Source: Lineus longissimus (lineage: Eukaryota > Nemertea > Pilidiophora > Heteronemertea > Lineidae). Taken from it: a stretch of DNA of 64,000 nt. Location of the stretch: assembly GCF_910592395.1 (NCBI RefSeq), contig NC_088312.1, positions 17,741,292-17,805,291 on the forward strand, written 5' to 3'. A program made the translations under genes and the position numbers. The notes beneath the pieces were generated by a model. The model was not told the DNA's origin. It did no database searches and saw nothing but the letters and a program-made list of their open reading frames with translations. Every line of letters begins with the position of its first letter. Positions within the stretch are counted from its first letter, which is position 1. This document shows, one piece after another, positions 1 to 11,959 of the stretch.

Positions 1-2265
1 TTCAAAACTACCACTTATTTTTGCCGTGAAACTGACCTGAGTTATCGAAACACCGTCACCCCTTCGAACGGATTACGAAAAGAGGAAGAAGCAGGTCCGC
101 ATTTATCGAAATATTGCTAAATATAATTGTCAAAATGTCGACCAAATTACCAATTAAATCACAATAAACTTATCAAATGTTCACTCATGCCTTTAGGTGA
201 AAAAATACTGATTTTTTAATCATTCTCAATTTTACAAATCACCAATCACAAAAAGAAATAATGATGCAATTACCCAAAATAGATGAGATTTGACCACTGG
301 TATAATTCCGCCATCTTGGATATCGGCATCGTCACCACCACTTCAAATTCTAAAGTCTTATTCAGGCCTAATATGTGTCACCTGCTGTGGTAAAATGGCT
401 TGTTTTATCAATAAATAACAAAATATGATCTTTGTAAATAAAATCGGAGATCTTCTGGTGTGTTTTTATGTGAATTTATTACGAACTATCAATGCAGCGC
501 AGGGCAGCCATCGTGTTCTCATGCGTAGTGGCGATGCGATAGCCATCCGCGGCACTGCTTTTCAAGATGGTGGCAATTACCCAGTGCTAGAGGCGTTGTA
601 AGGATAATTGAGAGCAGGCCCCTAATGAATGAACTCTCAACGATATCGATATATTTTCGTAATTCCAGCACAACTGTTCAACAATGAACGTCCACCGACA
701 TTCCCACTTAACGAATATTAATATCAATTCATATCATGTATCTTAAAACGCGTTTATTTCATTTTAAAAAGAGTTATCGAGTGAACGATGACCTCCTACC
801 GTACCCTCGAAATAAACAGCCAAAATGACCACAAAAACACCTTTTTAGAAAAAAACAGCGATTTTTACGAAATAAATGTCATCAGAGACGAAACTAGACA
901 CTAATTTAGCTAGGTATGCACAGTAATAGTAGGCCTACCTGAAGTGATCGATTTCAAGGAGAAAATACACTGAAAACAACTTTTCAGGAACAGAAACAGG
1001 AACAGAAATAAGATCACATTGTGAATAACGAACTCAACTGCATCTAGAAACCGTGTATCGCGTAGTGCATTGCCTAGTGTATTTCGTAGTGTATTTTAGC
1101 GGAGACATTATTTCCGTACTTTGGCCACGCCAAACGTCTTTTTTATTCGTGGAAGTTAATCTGCTCTGTAAATTTTATTTTACACAGGAAGAATCCATAG
1201 GTATTGCAATATTTCATGTCTATTGGTGTTTTTGTGTACACGAGCGCACCAGACAGTGGGACGTGGATATGCGTTCTGTGCTGGTGCTGTCAGTAGACTG
1301 AATCTGATTGGCCATAGCGATCACTAATATGGGATGTGATCACGTGATATGACGTCACCGCGGTATCCTCCTTGAGCTAGACAAGCCTAGTTTATGGTTC
1401 CAATTATTTATCCTCTCCCAACCATACCCACCACAACGAGCGCGCAGATGTTCATATCCTTTGTCAGTGACCTTAAGGGAGCCTGGAGACACACAGAAAT
1501 TGACATTTAACAATTGGCGTACAAAGATTAAAATTGCATGATAGAATCTGTTGTCCCCGGAACTCTCCATGCTGGGACTTTGGAAAATGTCAAAACTGAA
1601 CCCCCTATGTTATTTGCACAATGTATTGATACCAGTGAGAGGCCTGTTTTGAGATAGGTTTACACATGTTAGGCATCTCCGCTATCAAATCCCGGTAGCG
1701 GGATTTTTTTTCCAATGCCAATATTGGACCAAAAGGCGCATGATGATCCCGATTAAAATGCAAGCCTAACTGACAAAATCTCCAAAAAAAAATCTTTGAT
1801 GAAGTTCTTGAGCAAAGTGTGACATGTCCAGCAGCATGTGCAGCATGTCCTGATTGCCTCCGTAGATACCATAAGGCACTTCAAGACAGACCAAACCAGG
1901 TTTTAATCAAGTGCTTGCTCTGTGAGCCACAGACACGTGGTAATAAGAGCTCAAAAGGGGGGATATTGAGTTCTTATTTACATGTGCCTGTGGCTAACAC
2001 AGCACAGCTACATTCTGTCCCCATCAGGCCTCTCTGCCTAGTGTTTCCTTTCACAGGCCCCCACGGGTTACTCTTCCCAATCGATTCTGGACCAAAATAG
2101 AATATGCTAATAACTACTCCCTTATCATGGCCTTTATTACCCTGTTTAATACTTATCACCTCTATGTTATGCTGTGTGTTTTTCACCCTGCAGCACTTAC
2201 ATGTATGTAGAGACTGGTGGTATGGTGAGTAGTAATCAAAAAGATGATGTACCACAATCAATAAA
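1..2265. other. unassigned non-coding sequence
   Basis: No convincing gene. All open frames are short (under about 95 codons) and resemble no family I know. The sequence is AT-rich with several poly-A/T runs. A stretch near 310-350 has the 'CCGCCATCTTGG' flavour often seen near animal transcription starts, but no exon with a splice site follows it. The 93-codon frame at 1819-2100 has a Cys-rich start that resembles nothing recognisable. Confidence 0.5.
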
Positions 2266-3066
2266 TTTTTGGCTCACCGGTACGGTGAGTCTATACAACA
2301 CCGCAGTGTCTGCCGTCGTTGTCATCATCGTCGTCGTCGTCCGTCGTCATCCTATTTCAAAAACAGTGGCACGTTTCTTAACCGCTAGGGCTATGGACTC
2401 AAAACTTTGTATGCATGATCCCCTAGGTCAGATGACCTTTGACAATGAATTTCGTTTCGGTCTGATTCTTCACTTGGCCACAAGGGGGCCAATACTGAAA
2501 ACATAAATAGTGTGACATCTCACTTTTAGTGATTTGTTTTTGATGAAATTTTTATGGCAGGTACTCCCAGCGAGGATACATCACATATTTTAGAGGTTTT
2601 CGATTTGACTTATTTTTCAAGGTCATAGAGGTCAAATGGCGTAAATTGGCCGTTTGAGCGTGAAAAAAAAGTGAAAACCTAGAAAGTGTGATATCTCGCT
2701 CATTAGTGATTCGTATACGATAAATTTGTTATGGTTGTTACTCCCAGCAAGGATACATTACATATTATACTACAGGTTTTTGATTTGACCTACTTTTCAA
2801 GGTCTTAAGAGGTCAAATGCCGTGAATTTGCTGTTTGGCGGCCTAACTATTGTATGTTTTTAACTGCAATGACAATTAAGTTAATATTTGTTGCACATTA
2901 TCCCAAAGGTAAGGTTGGCCTAAGTTCAGGACTTCCACATGGACATATGAAGTGCCCTATGATGTAACTCAGAGTCGTCCTCGGTCATATCTCAAGGAAC
3001 ATTCATTGTCAATTAAGTCGTTACCTAAATACCGGTAAGCACAATGGCCCCTGGCCGTTTCATTTA
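2266..3066 (-). repeat. modular dispersed repeat ending in GGCTCACC / GTGAGCC, copy 1
   Basis: Reads from the complement of the copy at 62076-63213. One end (2266 onward) is TTTTTGGCTCACCGGTACGG followed by a GTC-rich simple run at about 2320-2346. The other end (about 3043-3066) is CACAATGGCCCCTGGCCGTT. Internal sequence contains about two diverged units with the motif 'aggtcatagaggtcaaatggc'. Translations across the GTC end look protein-like and recur at the 62-63 kb copy, but this reflects the shared repeat rather than a gene. Class unknown; no transposase is visible. Confidence 0.75.
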
Positions 3067-3394
3067 AAAACGGCATCAATTTTAGTAAAAAGGCCATTTC
3101 TAGAATTAACACTTTTTCCTATCACTAGGGTATATACACTGTTATTTAATAACAAAATTAATGTTAAATAAATAGAAATCGTAATTATTTCCCACACAGT
3201 ATTTCACCAGAGTCTTTGTGTCTCTCAAGTAGGCTAGAGTGGATTCTTTGTCCAAAATGTGAATGCTAGAGTACCAAATTTAAGCACAAGGTCCAATTCA
3301 CTTGACACAGGTTCTGGACTAACTATGTAGACATTTTTATCTGGGTAAATCCATTTCCTGTCTCATGTCTTATTGTTGAAATATGTTGGACTGA

Positions 3395-4655
3395 AAATGA
3401 CAACTTATTGTCGCAGAATCTCGAAATTTCGGTCTCAATTTTTCACAATGGTCATCTCGACTCTTTCCAAACAAAATGAGCGCTATCGGTCACCACCAGT
3501 AGGCTATATCGCTAGTCGAATGATAACTTATTCACGGAATCTTGATATTTCAATCTCAATTTGTCTCAACGGTCAATTCGACTCTTTATAACCAAAATGA
3601 GCGGCATCAGTCATGACAAGCGCCATCGCCGATCGACTATCGCCTCTAGTAGGCTATATTGCTGGTTGACTATCAACTTTGATCATCGCGTAAACTCGAA
3701 ATATCGGTCTCAATTTGTCCGAACGGTCATCTCTACTCTGTATAACCAAAATGAGCGCTATCGGTGGCGATGAGAGCCAACGCCTACCGACTATCATCGC
3801 CAGTAGACTCCAGCGCTGGTCAAATGACAACTTATTGTCGCATAATTTCGAAATCTAGACCTCAATTTGTCCAAAAGGTCATCTCGACTTTGTAAAACCA
3901 AAATAAGCGCGATCGATCTCGACGCCCAGCAGGCTATATCGCTAGTCGAATGTCAACTTTAATCATAGCGTAATCTCGAAATTTTTGTCTCAATTTGTCC
4001 AAACGGTCATTTCGACACTTATAACCAAAATGAGCGCGATCTGTAGCGACGAGCGCCATCGCCGACCGGCCATCATCACCAGTAGACTATATCGCTAGTT
4101 GAATGACAACTTATCATCGCTGAATCTAGAAATTTGGCTCTCAATTTTTCAGAACTGTCATCATGATAACCAAAATGAGCAAGATCTGTCGCGACAAGCG
4201 CCATCGCCGATCGACTCTCACCGCCAGAAGGCTATTTCGCTAGTCAAATGACAATTTATCCACGGAATCTCAAAATCTCGATCTCGATTTGTCTGAACGG
4301 TCAACTCTACTGTTTATAACCATAATGAGCGCAATCGGTTGCAACGACCGTCATAGCCGATCAACTATCATCGCAAGTAGGCTATATCGCTCTTCGAATG
4401 TCAAATTTAATCACCGTGGAATCTCGAAATTTCGGTCTGAATGTGTCCCAACGGTTATCCCAACTCTGTATAACCAAATCGAGCGCGGTCGGTGGTGACG
4501 AGCGCCATCGCCGACTGACTGACATCACCAGTAGACTATATCTCTGGTCGAATGTCAACTTCGACTTCAACTTCAACTTCAAATCAGCGCGGAATCTCGA
4601 AATTTTTGTCTCAATTTGTCCGAATTGTCGTTTCGACTCTGTATAATGCAGCGGT
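3395..4655. repeat. satellite A, first array (~150-bp monomer)
   Basis: About eight to nine diverged tandem monomers. Each has an AT-rich half (tgacaacttat..gaatctcgaaattt..gtctcaatttgtc) and a GC-rich half (aaaatgagcgcgatcggt..gacgagcgccatcgcc) followed by 'ccagtaggctatatcgctag'. Successive starts lie 145-157 bp apart, with some shortened monomers of about 125 bp. The GC-rich half is partly palindromic (CGATCG, TCGCGA). Short open frames here are translations of the monomer and are not genes. Confidence 0.93.
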
Positions 4656-4659
4656 CAAT

Positions 4660-5282
4660 TACAACTCTTAACCCCCCATTTCAGGGGTCGACACTGATGC
4701 GACGCCGCATCTGCGTCGCATCCTGAGGTTTCCGAAACATCCCTAGCGTTGAATTCCTGACGAACTGAGTAAAAATCAGTCAATGTCTGTAATAACAAAG
4801 ATGATCTTTAGTGAATTCCTGCGTACGGGACCGCCGAACATGCCGAAAGACCGTCGCATGTCTGGCGACCGCGGTCAGTCATCACCCATGCACGTTTTTC
4901 CAGCCTCGATTTCATTTGGTACTATTATCCACTTTCTTCTTTCCGTCAATTTTCTGACATCTGCAGCCATCATTGTGGGGGAAGAGGGTTCAGAATTAAA
5001 GGAGGCACTGTTCAGTTGATTTGCACAAACCGGCCAACCCTTACCCAGATATGGGAACAAGTCTATTCATAATAGATTTCGTACCCAAAAATGTGAATTT
5101 GTGTGGCATTCCTGACGTTCACTGTTCTGACAAGTGAAAAACAGGTGATGCTCTGAAGCTCCAAAAAAGAAGAAGCAGTGAATTCCTGGGGCAAGGATCT
5201 TGTGCTCTGGGTGAGAAACTGTCGATTCCTGGACGACCCCTTTTTTCCCAGGTGTCAAATAAATGTCGAATGTCTGATAGTC
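4660..5282. other. insert of unrelated sequence within satellite A
   Basis: The satellite pattern stops near 4655 and resumes near 5285. The intervening ~620 bp is unrelated. It carries a strong palindrome at about 4697-4722 (GATGCGACGCCGCATCTGCG...) and three spaced copies of 'TGAATTCCTG'. No inverted termini or coding sequence are obvious. Probably an old insertion or a chimeric break. Confidence 0.5.
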
Positions 5283-5284
5283 TG

Positions 5285-6793
5285 ATGTCTGACAATTTAT
5301 TCACGGAATCTCAAAATTTTCATATCACTTTGTCTGAACGGTCAACTCGACCCTATAACCATAATTAGTGCAATCGGTTGCGACGACCGCCATCGCCGGT
5401 CAACTATCATCGCAAGTAGACTATATCGCTCGTCGAATGTCAACTTTAATCACACTGGAATCGCGAAATTTCGGTCTGAATTTTTTCCGAATGGTCATGT
5501 CAACTCAGTATAACCAAAATTAGCGCGATCGGTGGTGACGAGCGCCATCGCCGATCGACTATCACTGCCAGTAGGCTATATCGCTTGTCGAATGATAACT
5601 CATACAAGGGATCTTGAAATTTCGATCTCAACTTCTCCGAATGGTCCTCTCGACTCTTTATAACCAAAATAAGCGCGATTGGTCCGGACAAGCGCCATCG
5701 CCGATCGAGTAACACCGCCAGTAGGCTCTATCGGTATTTCAATGTCAAATTTAGACTTCGCGGAATCTGGAAATTTTTGTCCTTATTTATCCAAACGGTC
5801 ATCTGGACACTTTGTATCAAAAATGAGCGTGATCTGGAGCGACGAGGGTCATCGCCGACCGACTATCATCACCACTAGACTATATCGCTAGTTGAATGAC
5901 AAATTATCGTCGCTGAATCTAGAAATTTGGGTGTGAATTTTTCAGAACTGTCATCACGACTCTTTATAACCGAAATGAGCGCGATCTGTCGCGACGAGCG
6001 CAATCGCCGACCGAGTATCATTGCCAGTACGCTATATTGGTAATAGAATGACAACTGATCGTCATGGAATTTCGGTCTCAATTAGTCCAAACGGTCATCA
6101 CGACTCAGTATAACCGAAATGAGCGCAATCGGTAGCGACGAGCGCCATCGCTGACCGGCTATTATCGCTGGTAGACTGTATCGCTAGTTGAATGAAAATT
6201 TATCGTCGTAGAATTTCGGTCTCAATTTTTCAGAACGGTCACCTCGACTCCTTAAAACCAAAATGAGCACAATTAGTCGCGACAAGCGCCATTGCCGATC
6301 GAATATCACCGCCAGTAGGCTATATGGATAGTTCAATGTCAACTGTAATCATCGCGGAATCTCGAAATTTTTGTCTCAATTTGTCCAGACGGTCATCTCG
6401 ACACTTTATAACCAAAATGAGCGCATTCTGTAGCGACGAGCGCCATCGCCGACCGACTATCATCACCAGTAGACTATATCACTAGTTGAATGACAACTTA
6501 AATCATCGGGGAATCTCGAAATTTCGGTCTCAATTAATTTGCCCGAACGGTCATCTCGACTCTTAATAACCAAAATGAGCGCGAATGATCGCGAGAAACG
6601 CCATCGCAGACTGACTATCACCGTCAGTAGATTATATCGCTATTTGAATGACAAAATATCGTCGCAGAATCTCCAAATTTCGGTCTCAATTCTTCAGAAC
6701 TTCCATCTCGACTCTTTATAACCAAATTGAGCGCGATCGGTTGCGATGAACGCAATCGCCGTCCGACTATCATCGCCAGTAGGCTATATCGCT
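5285..6793. repeat. satellite A, second array
   Basis: About ten further monomers of the 150-bp satellite, same orientation as the first array. The motifs 'ataaccaaaatgagcgc' and 'agtaggctatatcgc' recur every 145-160 bp. The array is cut at 6793 by the fold-back transposon and continues as one more monomer at 7604-7735. Confidence 0.93.
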
Positions 6794-7603
6794 TATGGCA
6801 AGCCAAAGCGGAATTTATTCAAGACCGTGGAATTACTATTCAAGAAGTTAAATATATGTTCAAGACCAAAATATGTTCAATCTTGAATCAAATATTGTCA
6901 ACCTTGAATCAAATATTGTCAACCTTGAATCAAATATTGTCAACCTTGAACAAAATATATTCAACCTTGAACAAAATATATTCAAGACTCACGTGACCAT
7001 ATTCAAGACGCACGTGACCACAAAAATTGATGACGTAGTTGCTCATGTTTTGATGCTTTACGGACTTTCCCGAACCCGCGTCCGGACTTTCCCGAACCCA
7101 TGGTACTTGTGTTGCGTTTCGGAGCTCGAATTGTCCGCACGAGGTTTTGACACATGGTTGTACACGTACCTAGCCGCCTACACCTGACATGTACTGTAAT
7201 CCTACACATCATGACATGGATGCCGAGTGAATGTCAGAGCCGATACATGTTTCACAGACATATCAGGCAAATTATAGGTTCAAAATGCGCAATGCCTGTC
7301 GTGAAACAGAACGCATCGGAAGTACCACAGATTCTACGCTCTACGTCATCAATTTTGTGGTCACGTGCGTCTTGAATATGGTCACGTGAGTCTTGAATAT
7401 ATTTTGTTCAAGGTTGAATATATTTTGTTCAAGGTTGAACATATTTTATTCAAGGTTGAACATATTTTATTCAAGGTTGAAAACATTTGATTCAAGGTTG
7501 AACATATTTTAGTCTTGAACATATATTTCCTTCTTGAACTTATATTTAACTTCTTGAATGGTAATTCTAAAGTCTTGAATAAATTCCGCTTTGGCTTGCC
7601 ATA
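6794..7603. mobile_element. 810-bp fold-back (long inverted repeat) transposon
   Basis: Left end TATGGCAAGCCAAAGCGGAA; right end is its exact reverse complement. The inverted arms are long: roughly 6794-7039 pairs with 7343-7603. Each arm carries tandem 21-bp units (ccttgaatcaaatattgtcaa x3, then ccttgaacaaaatatattcaa x2 on the left) and two CACGTGACC boxes near the inner edge. The ~300-bp core has a duplicated CGGACTTTCCCGAACCC motif. It interrupts a satellite A monomer, and ATCGCT is present on both sides (6788-6793 and 7604-7609), a 6-bp target duplication. No transposase, so non-autonomous; superfamily not assigned. Confidence 0.9.
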
Positions 7604-7735
7604 ATCGCTAGTCGAAAGACAACTTATTCACGGAATATCGAAAATTCTGCCTCAAATTGTCCGAATGGTCATCTCGACTCTGTATAAATGAGCGTGATCG
7701 GTCGCGACGACCGCCATCGCCGATCGACTATTCGC
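7604..7735. repeat. satellite A remnant beyond the fold-back element
   Basis: This is the rest of the interrupted satellite A monomer (atcgctagtcgaaagacaac...) followed by 'gagcgtgatcggtcgcgacg' and 'cgccatcgccgatcgacta'. It ends the array. Confidence 0.85.
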
Positions 7736-7865
7736 AAGAAACACAATGTTTAAGTTTTGAATATAAAGTTAAAATAAAAGATTGAGGTGTGTCTTTTAAT
7801 CCAGAAGTATTAAGGTAGCAGGAAGGGTTGGGCGTTTGTGGTTTCTGAGTCTGAGGGGGTTGGTG

Positions 7866-7933
7866 TCTGTTGACTGTGCTTTAAGAGAGACTAGGCATGG
7901 CGCCAGTCTCTCTTAAAGCACAGTCAACAGGCA
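7866..7933. repeat. 68-bp hairpin-forming inverted repeat
   Basis: CTGTTGACTGTGCTTTAAGA...AGTCTCTCTTAAAGCACAGTCAACAG form arms of about 26 bp around a short loop containing GGCATGGCGCC. The arm motif recurs singly at about 8255-8287 and at 56236-56271, so it belongs to a dispersed family. Confidence 0.85.
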
Positions 7934-8165
7934 TTTGGTCTCAGTATTTGGGTTTTGATTGCCATGACTGTACCCCTGTAAAAGTCAGAGGAGGAGAAGT
8001 TTGGAATGATGAAAGCATTGAAGAAGAAGAAATGTTATCATTGAGGAAAGCAAAATTTATTATGAGACTAGAAGGCAGTGTCCTGACTTGATTATTTTGA
8101 AAATGGCGGTCTGAACACATTAAAAGGTGGAACATGGCATTTTATCGACTTTGAAGTGCTCCGCA

Positions 8166-9443
8166 GTTAAAGGGAGACTATAGGCAGCAGCTAGGTAGGC
8201 AAGATAAAATCATACAAATTTGCCAATAGGGGTCAGTCATATCTGTAGGCATGGCGCCAGTCTCTCTTAAAGCACAGTCAACAGGCATTTGGTCTTAGTA
8301 TTTGGGTAAGTACAGAATCAAGGCAGCACAGAGAGCAATGATTGAACGATGCTGTGGACAAGTCCAAGGATACTGCATCAGTCACGACCAACTTCTCATC
8401 AGAAAGCGTCACCACCAGCATATTCAATGTTCAGTTCCAACCTGTACCAGTCCAATGCACGCCTGTCATGGTCAGCAGTGGTCAGCTTAGCGCGATATGG
8501 AACATTCTTCCGAAACTCAAGCGAGGGAAGTCTGCTCATTTGCCTATCTCGCGCACTGCTCCTTCTTGTCAAACATCGTAGTGAAATCGTGGTACAGTGG
8601 GGCGTCCTCGAGGATTGCAGCTGGTCGGACAGACGTGAGGTGGAATGTGGGCGGCTGCACTTCTTCGTTGATGTGCGATGGCAGATAGCACAGTTGTTGC
8701 GTTGCATGACAGCTGAAAGTGAATGTGATATCATAGAACTGAGGCGTTTGCAATGAGACTATAGGTGAAGTAGAAGCAAGGAGTGAAATGGGCCATCTTC
8801 CAGTGACTAATATACAGAGTAAGGGCCCTGGGTGTTGTTAGATTCAGCATTGAATGTATTCCTCGTACAAGCGTGAATAGTGTGGACATACAGTGAGAGG
8901 TGAGAGACCCCTATTGACTACTTCCTGTAACTTTATCTTGGATATTATATTAGTATTGAACTTCTAGCCATGGAATATGAAGAAATTGAAATTGAAGTTG
9001 TAGGCATGGAATATGAAAAATTATTCAACGGTGAAAGACATTATTCCATGAGGCTTTGACGTGATCGCAAAGGACGCGACGTGATTGGTTCACATGCTAA
9101 TGAGGTATGATAATGATAATTACCTCTATAAATGCTACTTGGATAGCGACTGTGTCGTTGACTGCAACAGTGGTCTATGTCAATGTGTACCTGTAATGTC
9201 AATGAAGTATGATGAGGTGATGACGATAGTGCAATTATTAAATATTGGCAAGAGATCATACTGCAACATAGGTCTTGTTTTTGACAGATGACTGTGCGAC
9301 ATTCCCATTGGGTCTTGTTAGAGTCAGCGCTGCATGTATTCCTTGTACAAGCTTGAATAGTTGTGACGGACTTTGAGGGGTGAGAGACCCCTATCGGCTA
9401 CTTCGTCTAACTTTATCTTGCCTACCTAGCTGCTAGCAATAGT
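8166..9443. mobile_element. nested element with ~35-bp imperfect inverted termini
   Basis: 'GCAGCTAGGTAGGCAAGATA' near 8178-8200 is mirrored by 'TTATCTTGCCTACCTAGCTG' near 9413-9434. The same end occurs a third time at 60628-60660, where the outward sequence is 'CTGCCTAAAGAGTCCCTG'. The segments 8818-8945, 9300-9440 and 60515-60650 share 'gttagattcagc..tgtattcc..gggtgagagacccctat'. Probably a non-autonomous DNA element; limits are approximate. Confidence 0.5.
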
Positions 9444-10962
9444 GCCCCTTTATCAAGACTGAAACCCACTGTGTGGGGCTAAGAAATTACCTTTATAATC
9501 CTAGTTGGATAACCACTGTGTAGATGATTTGAAGAGTGCTCTGTGGATGTGTGCCTGTAATGTCAATGAAAGTATGATGAGGTGATGACGATAGTGGAAT
9601 GACGAAATATTGGAAAGAGATCTATTCCTAGAAGAACATATGTCCTGTTTTGACTAGGTGGCGCATTTTAGAATCAGCAGTGAGCACTGTGTGTAACATG
9701 GTGGAGGCAGCGGAGATAATAGCTGTGTCGAAAGTATTGTTATAGGGCCTTCCCTAGGCCCATGGGGTTAAATTTACAATCCACGATTGAAAAGACGTAG
9801 TTTGATCGCATTCAACTATAAATCCATTGAACAGTTGTGTTCCTTTAGTCAACCGATGACCTTTTGTTGGGCCATGATCGGGGATTGTAAACTGTAAATG
9901 TATTATGGACTGGGAGACGGGGGAAACACAAGTGAAATAGACCAAAACAAGTGATTTTGGGGCTTTGGTTTAGACGCATGCCCCACATGCGCCATGCGGG
10001 ATTATACGGTTCATGTGAACTTGTTGACATCTACATGATCTAGTGCTGTTATTGGTACATGGTACATGGTAGGCCTAATCATCATGGCTATATGTTTCAG
10101 GAAAAGCGCGGAGTAAAATGAACTGCCGATGAATAATGATGCTGTTCATGTTTACCATGTTTACTAGTACATAGCCATAGGGTATGCACTGGCCAGTGCA
10201 CTTTCTGCACGTCGTCATGGTCATGTACGTGATACCGTAACCTTGCATTGTTTTTTGAATGCGCATGCTTTTTGGGCAAAATCACTTGTACCAACACTAA
10301 TGAATAATGTCTTCTTATCCCTATGACTCCATACACAGTGAGGGCATTGTCCCATTCCCATCAAATGGTAACTTATTGTACCGTATTAGGGTGGAAGTCG
10401 GGGAGCAGATACCTACCGTTGCACGCCTGTCATAATCAGTAGTGATGAGCTTGGCGCGATATGGAACATTCTTCAGAAACTCAAGCGAGGGAAGTCTGCT
10501 CATTAGCATATCTCGCGCACTGCTCCTTCTTGTCAAACATCGTAGTGAAATCGTAATGGAAAACGTCTGGCTTTGCGCCAGACGTTGAGACTAATAAGTG
10601 AAGAACTAATAGGTAAAGAACTTCTACTTGCGCGAGACTGCTCTGATAAAATTATCATTGCAGAGACTACGGTGACGTACACATATATTTTTTACAATCA
10701 AAAATGCCCTCAAAAGACGACATGGAATGATTATTTTATTGATATTTCCTACTATATACCTTCCAATTATCACTTTATACAAATAGATCGGCGTTAGGTC
10801 GCATGCTTTTCTTTCCTGGTGACACTATAAAGCAAAATAGTTGCAACCCCGTAAATGCGCTATAAGTCCAATAATAAGTGGCGGGTGACCCGTTATAAAT
10901 GTTTCGCCAGCTTCGCTTTTTTGCCGCTACGCGGCGCGTTGGGCCCTTGCGTCAAGCCATGT

Positions 10963-11959
10963 GCGTATTCATTTACGCGACACTCGTTAATTATCTTCTG
11001 TAATAATTTGTTTGAGTAATCTGGGAAAGTTTTGAAAAATGGCGTCCATTCTTCGCTCGTGCCTCATCTCAACTAGAGCCCTTTGACGAGAGATAATGGC
11101 TTTTTCTGGCATGTATCTGAAAAACTTGACTTTCCTGAAAAACGTGACAGTGCCCGAGTTGTAGGGTAATTATAATTGTATACACATTTCTTCAAGTCCC
11201 AAGATAACATTCATTGAGTTAAGTTGAAATCAGCGTGACAGTGAACTGAATGGCTGCAAGAATTTCCAGCAAGTGCTTGTACCGGTAATATTTGTGTCTG
11301 ACAACAACCGGTTTTTGGGCCTTTTGAGCTTATTTGACCTTATTATATATGAGAGTAGTAGACAGATCAAGTTGTTTGAAATGACTGACATAATTTTAAA
11401 AGCCCTTGTCCTGCAATTGCCACCGTGATAATGTATCTCAAGTGCCCCAGCCACATAATTATGTACAAATTATAATCATGTTTGGCAAAATTAAATGTGT
11501 GGTGAATATTGAAAGTTCAAGTGTGAACACATTATGTAAAAGTGTGGAATTACACAGCGAGAACTGTATAATCCCAGTAAATGATTTTTATACATATTGA
11601 AGTCATGAAGACTGTGAGTGTGAATTTTATCCTGATACTTAAAGGCAGAAATGGAATTGAAGATGGTGACAAAAATGTTATTTTTCCTAATGTTAAGTCG
11701 GGATCGTAGGATTATTGATTTCTGCCCGTTTCTAGTATTGTGAGGATGTATTTGGTCATTTGTTCTGATGCATTATTGAAAAATTTGTGTAGAAACTTCA
11801 TTTGTAGTAGAGTGTGTATATCTGTTACTTCTAATGCTTTTAAAGTCTTGAATAAGGGATTGGTGTGGGCAATGAGCAGAGCAGATAATAATAATGAAAT
11901 GACCTGAAATCTATCGCCTTGTCTTTTATCTTTTTCACTAGGCTAAAGTTCATTTCTGC
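10963..11959. other. unassigned sequence between repeat and satellite B
   Basis: About 1 kb of AT-rich DNA with no gene, repeat partner or terminal inverted repeat that I could recognise. Confidence 0.5.

Larger units (their letters stand above)
7808..10962 (+). repeat. composite dispersed repeat, long copy
   Basis: Starts with TTAAGGTAGCAGGAAGGGTT and ends with ...TACGCGGCGCGTTGGGCCCTTGCGTCAAG, the same two ends that bound the 755-bp copy at 56184-56938. The last ~400 bp (10560-10962) aligns with 56530-56938. The interior is longer here and includes nested material at about 8166-9443, plus an internal direct duplication of ~138 bp (8455-8595 and 10425-10560). No recognisable protein. Short frames at 7897-8091 and 8302-8756 are not credible genes. 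Confidence 0.65.

Noticed and set aside
2174-2506. 110-codon frame with VVVIIVVVV and ISKTVARFLTARAM, partly matched by the minus frame at 62962-63213
   Set aside because: The similarity is due to both lying in copies of one dispersed repeat; the Val/Ile run is the GTC microsatellite translated. No start, splice or domain support.
3373-6806. Many 60-80-codon frames with repeated SERSTLLFITIMS-like peptides
   Set aside because: They are translations of the satellite A monomer in successive frames.
8349-8756. 135-codon frame and overlapping 111-codon antisense frame
   Set aside because: They lie in the composite repeat; the part shared with 10425-10560 does not keep the same frame open, so coding is unlikely.
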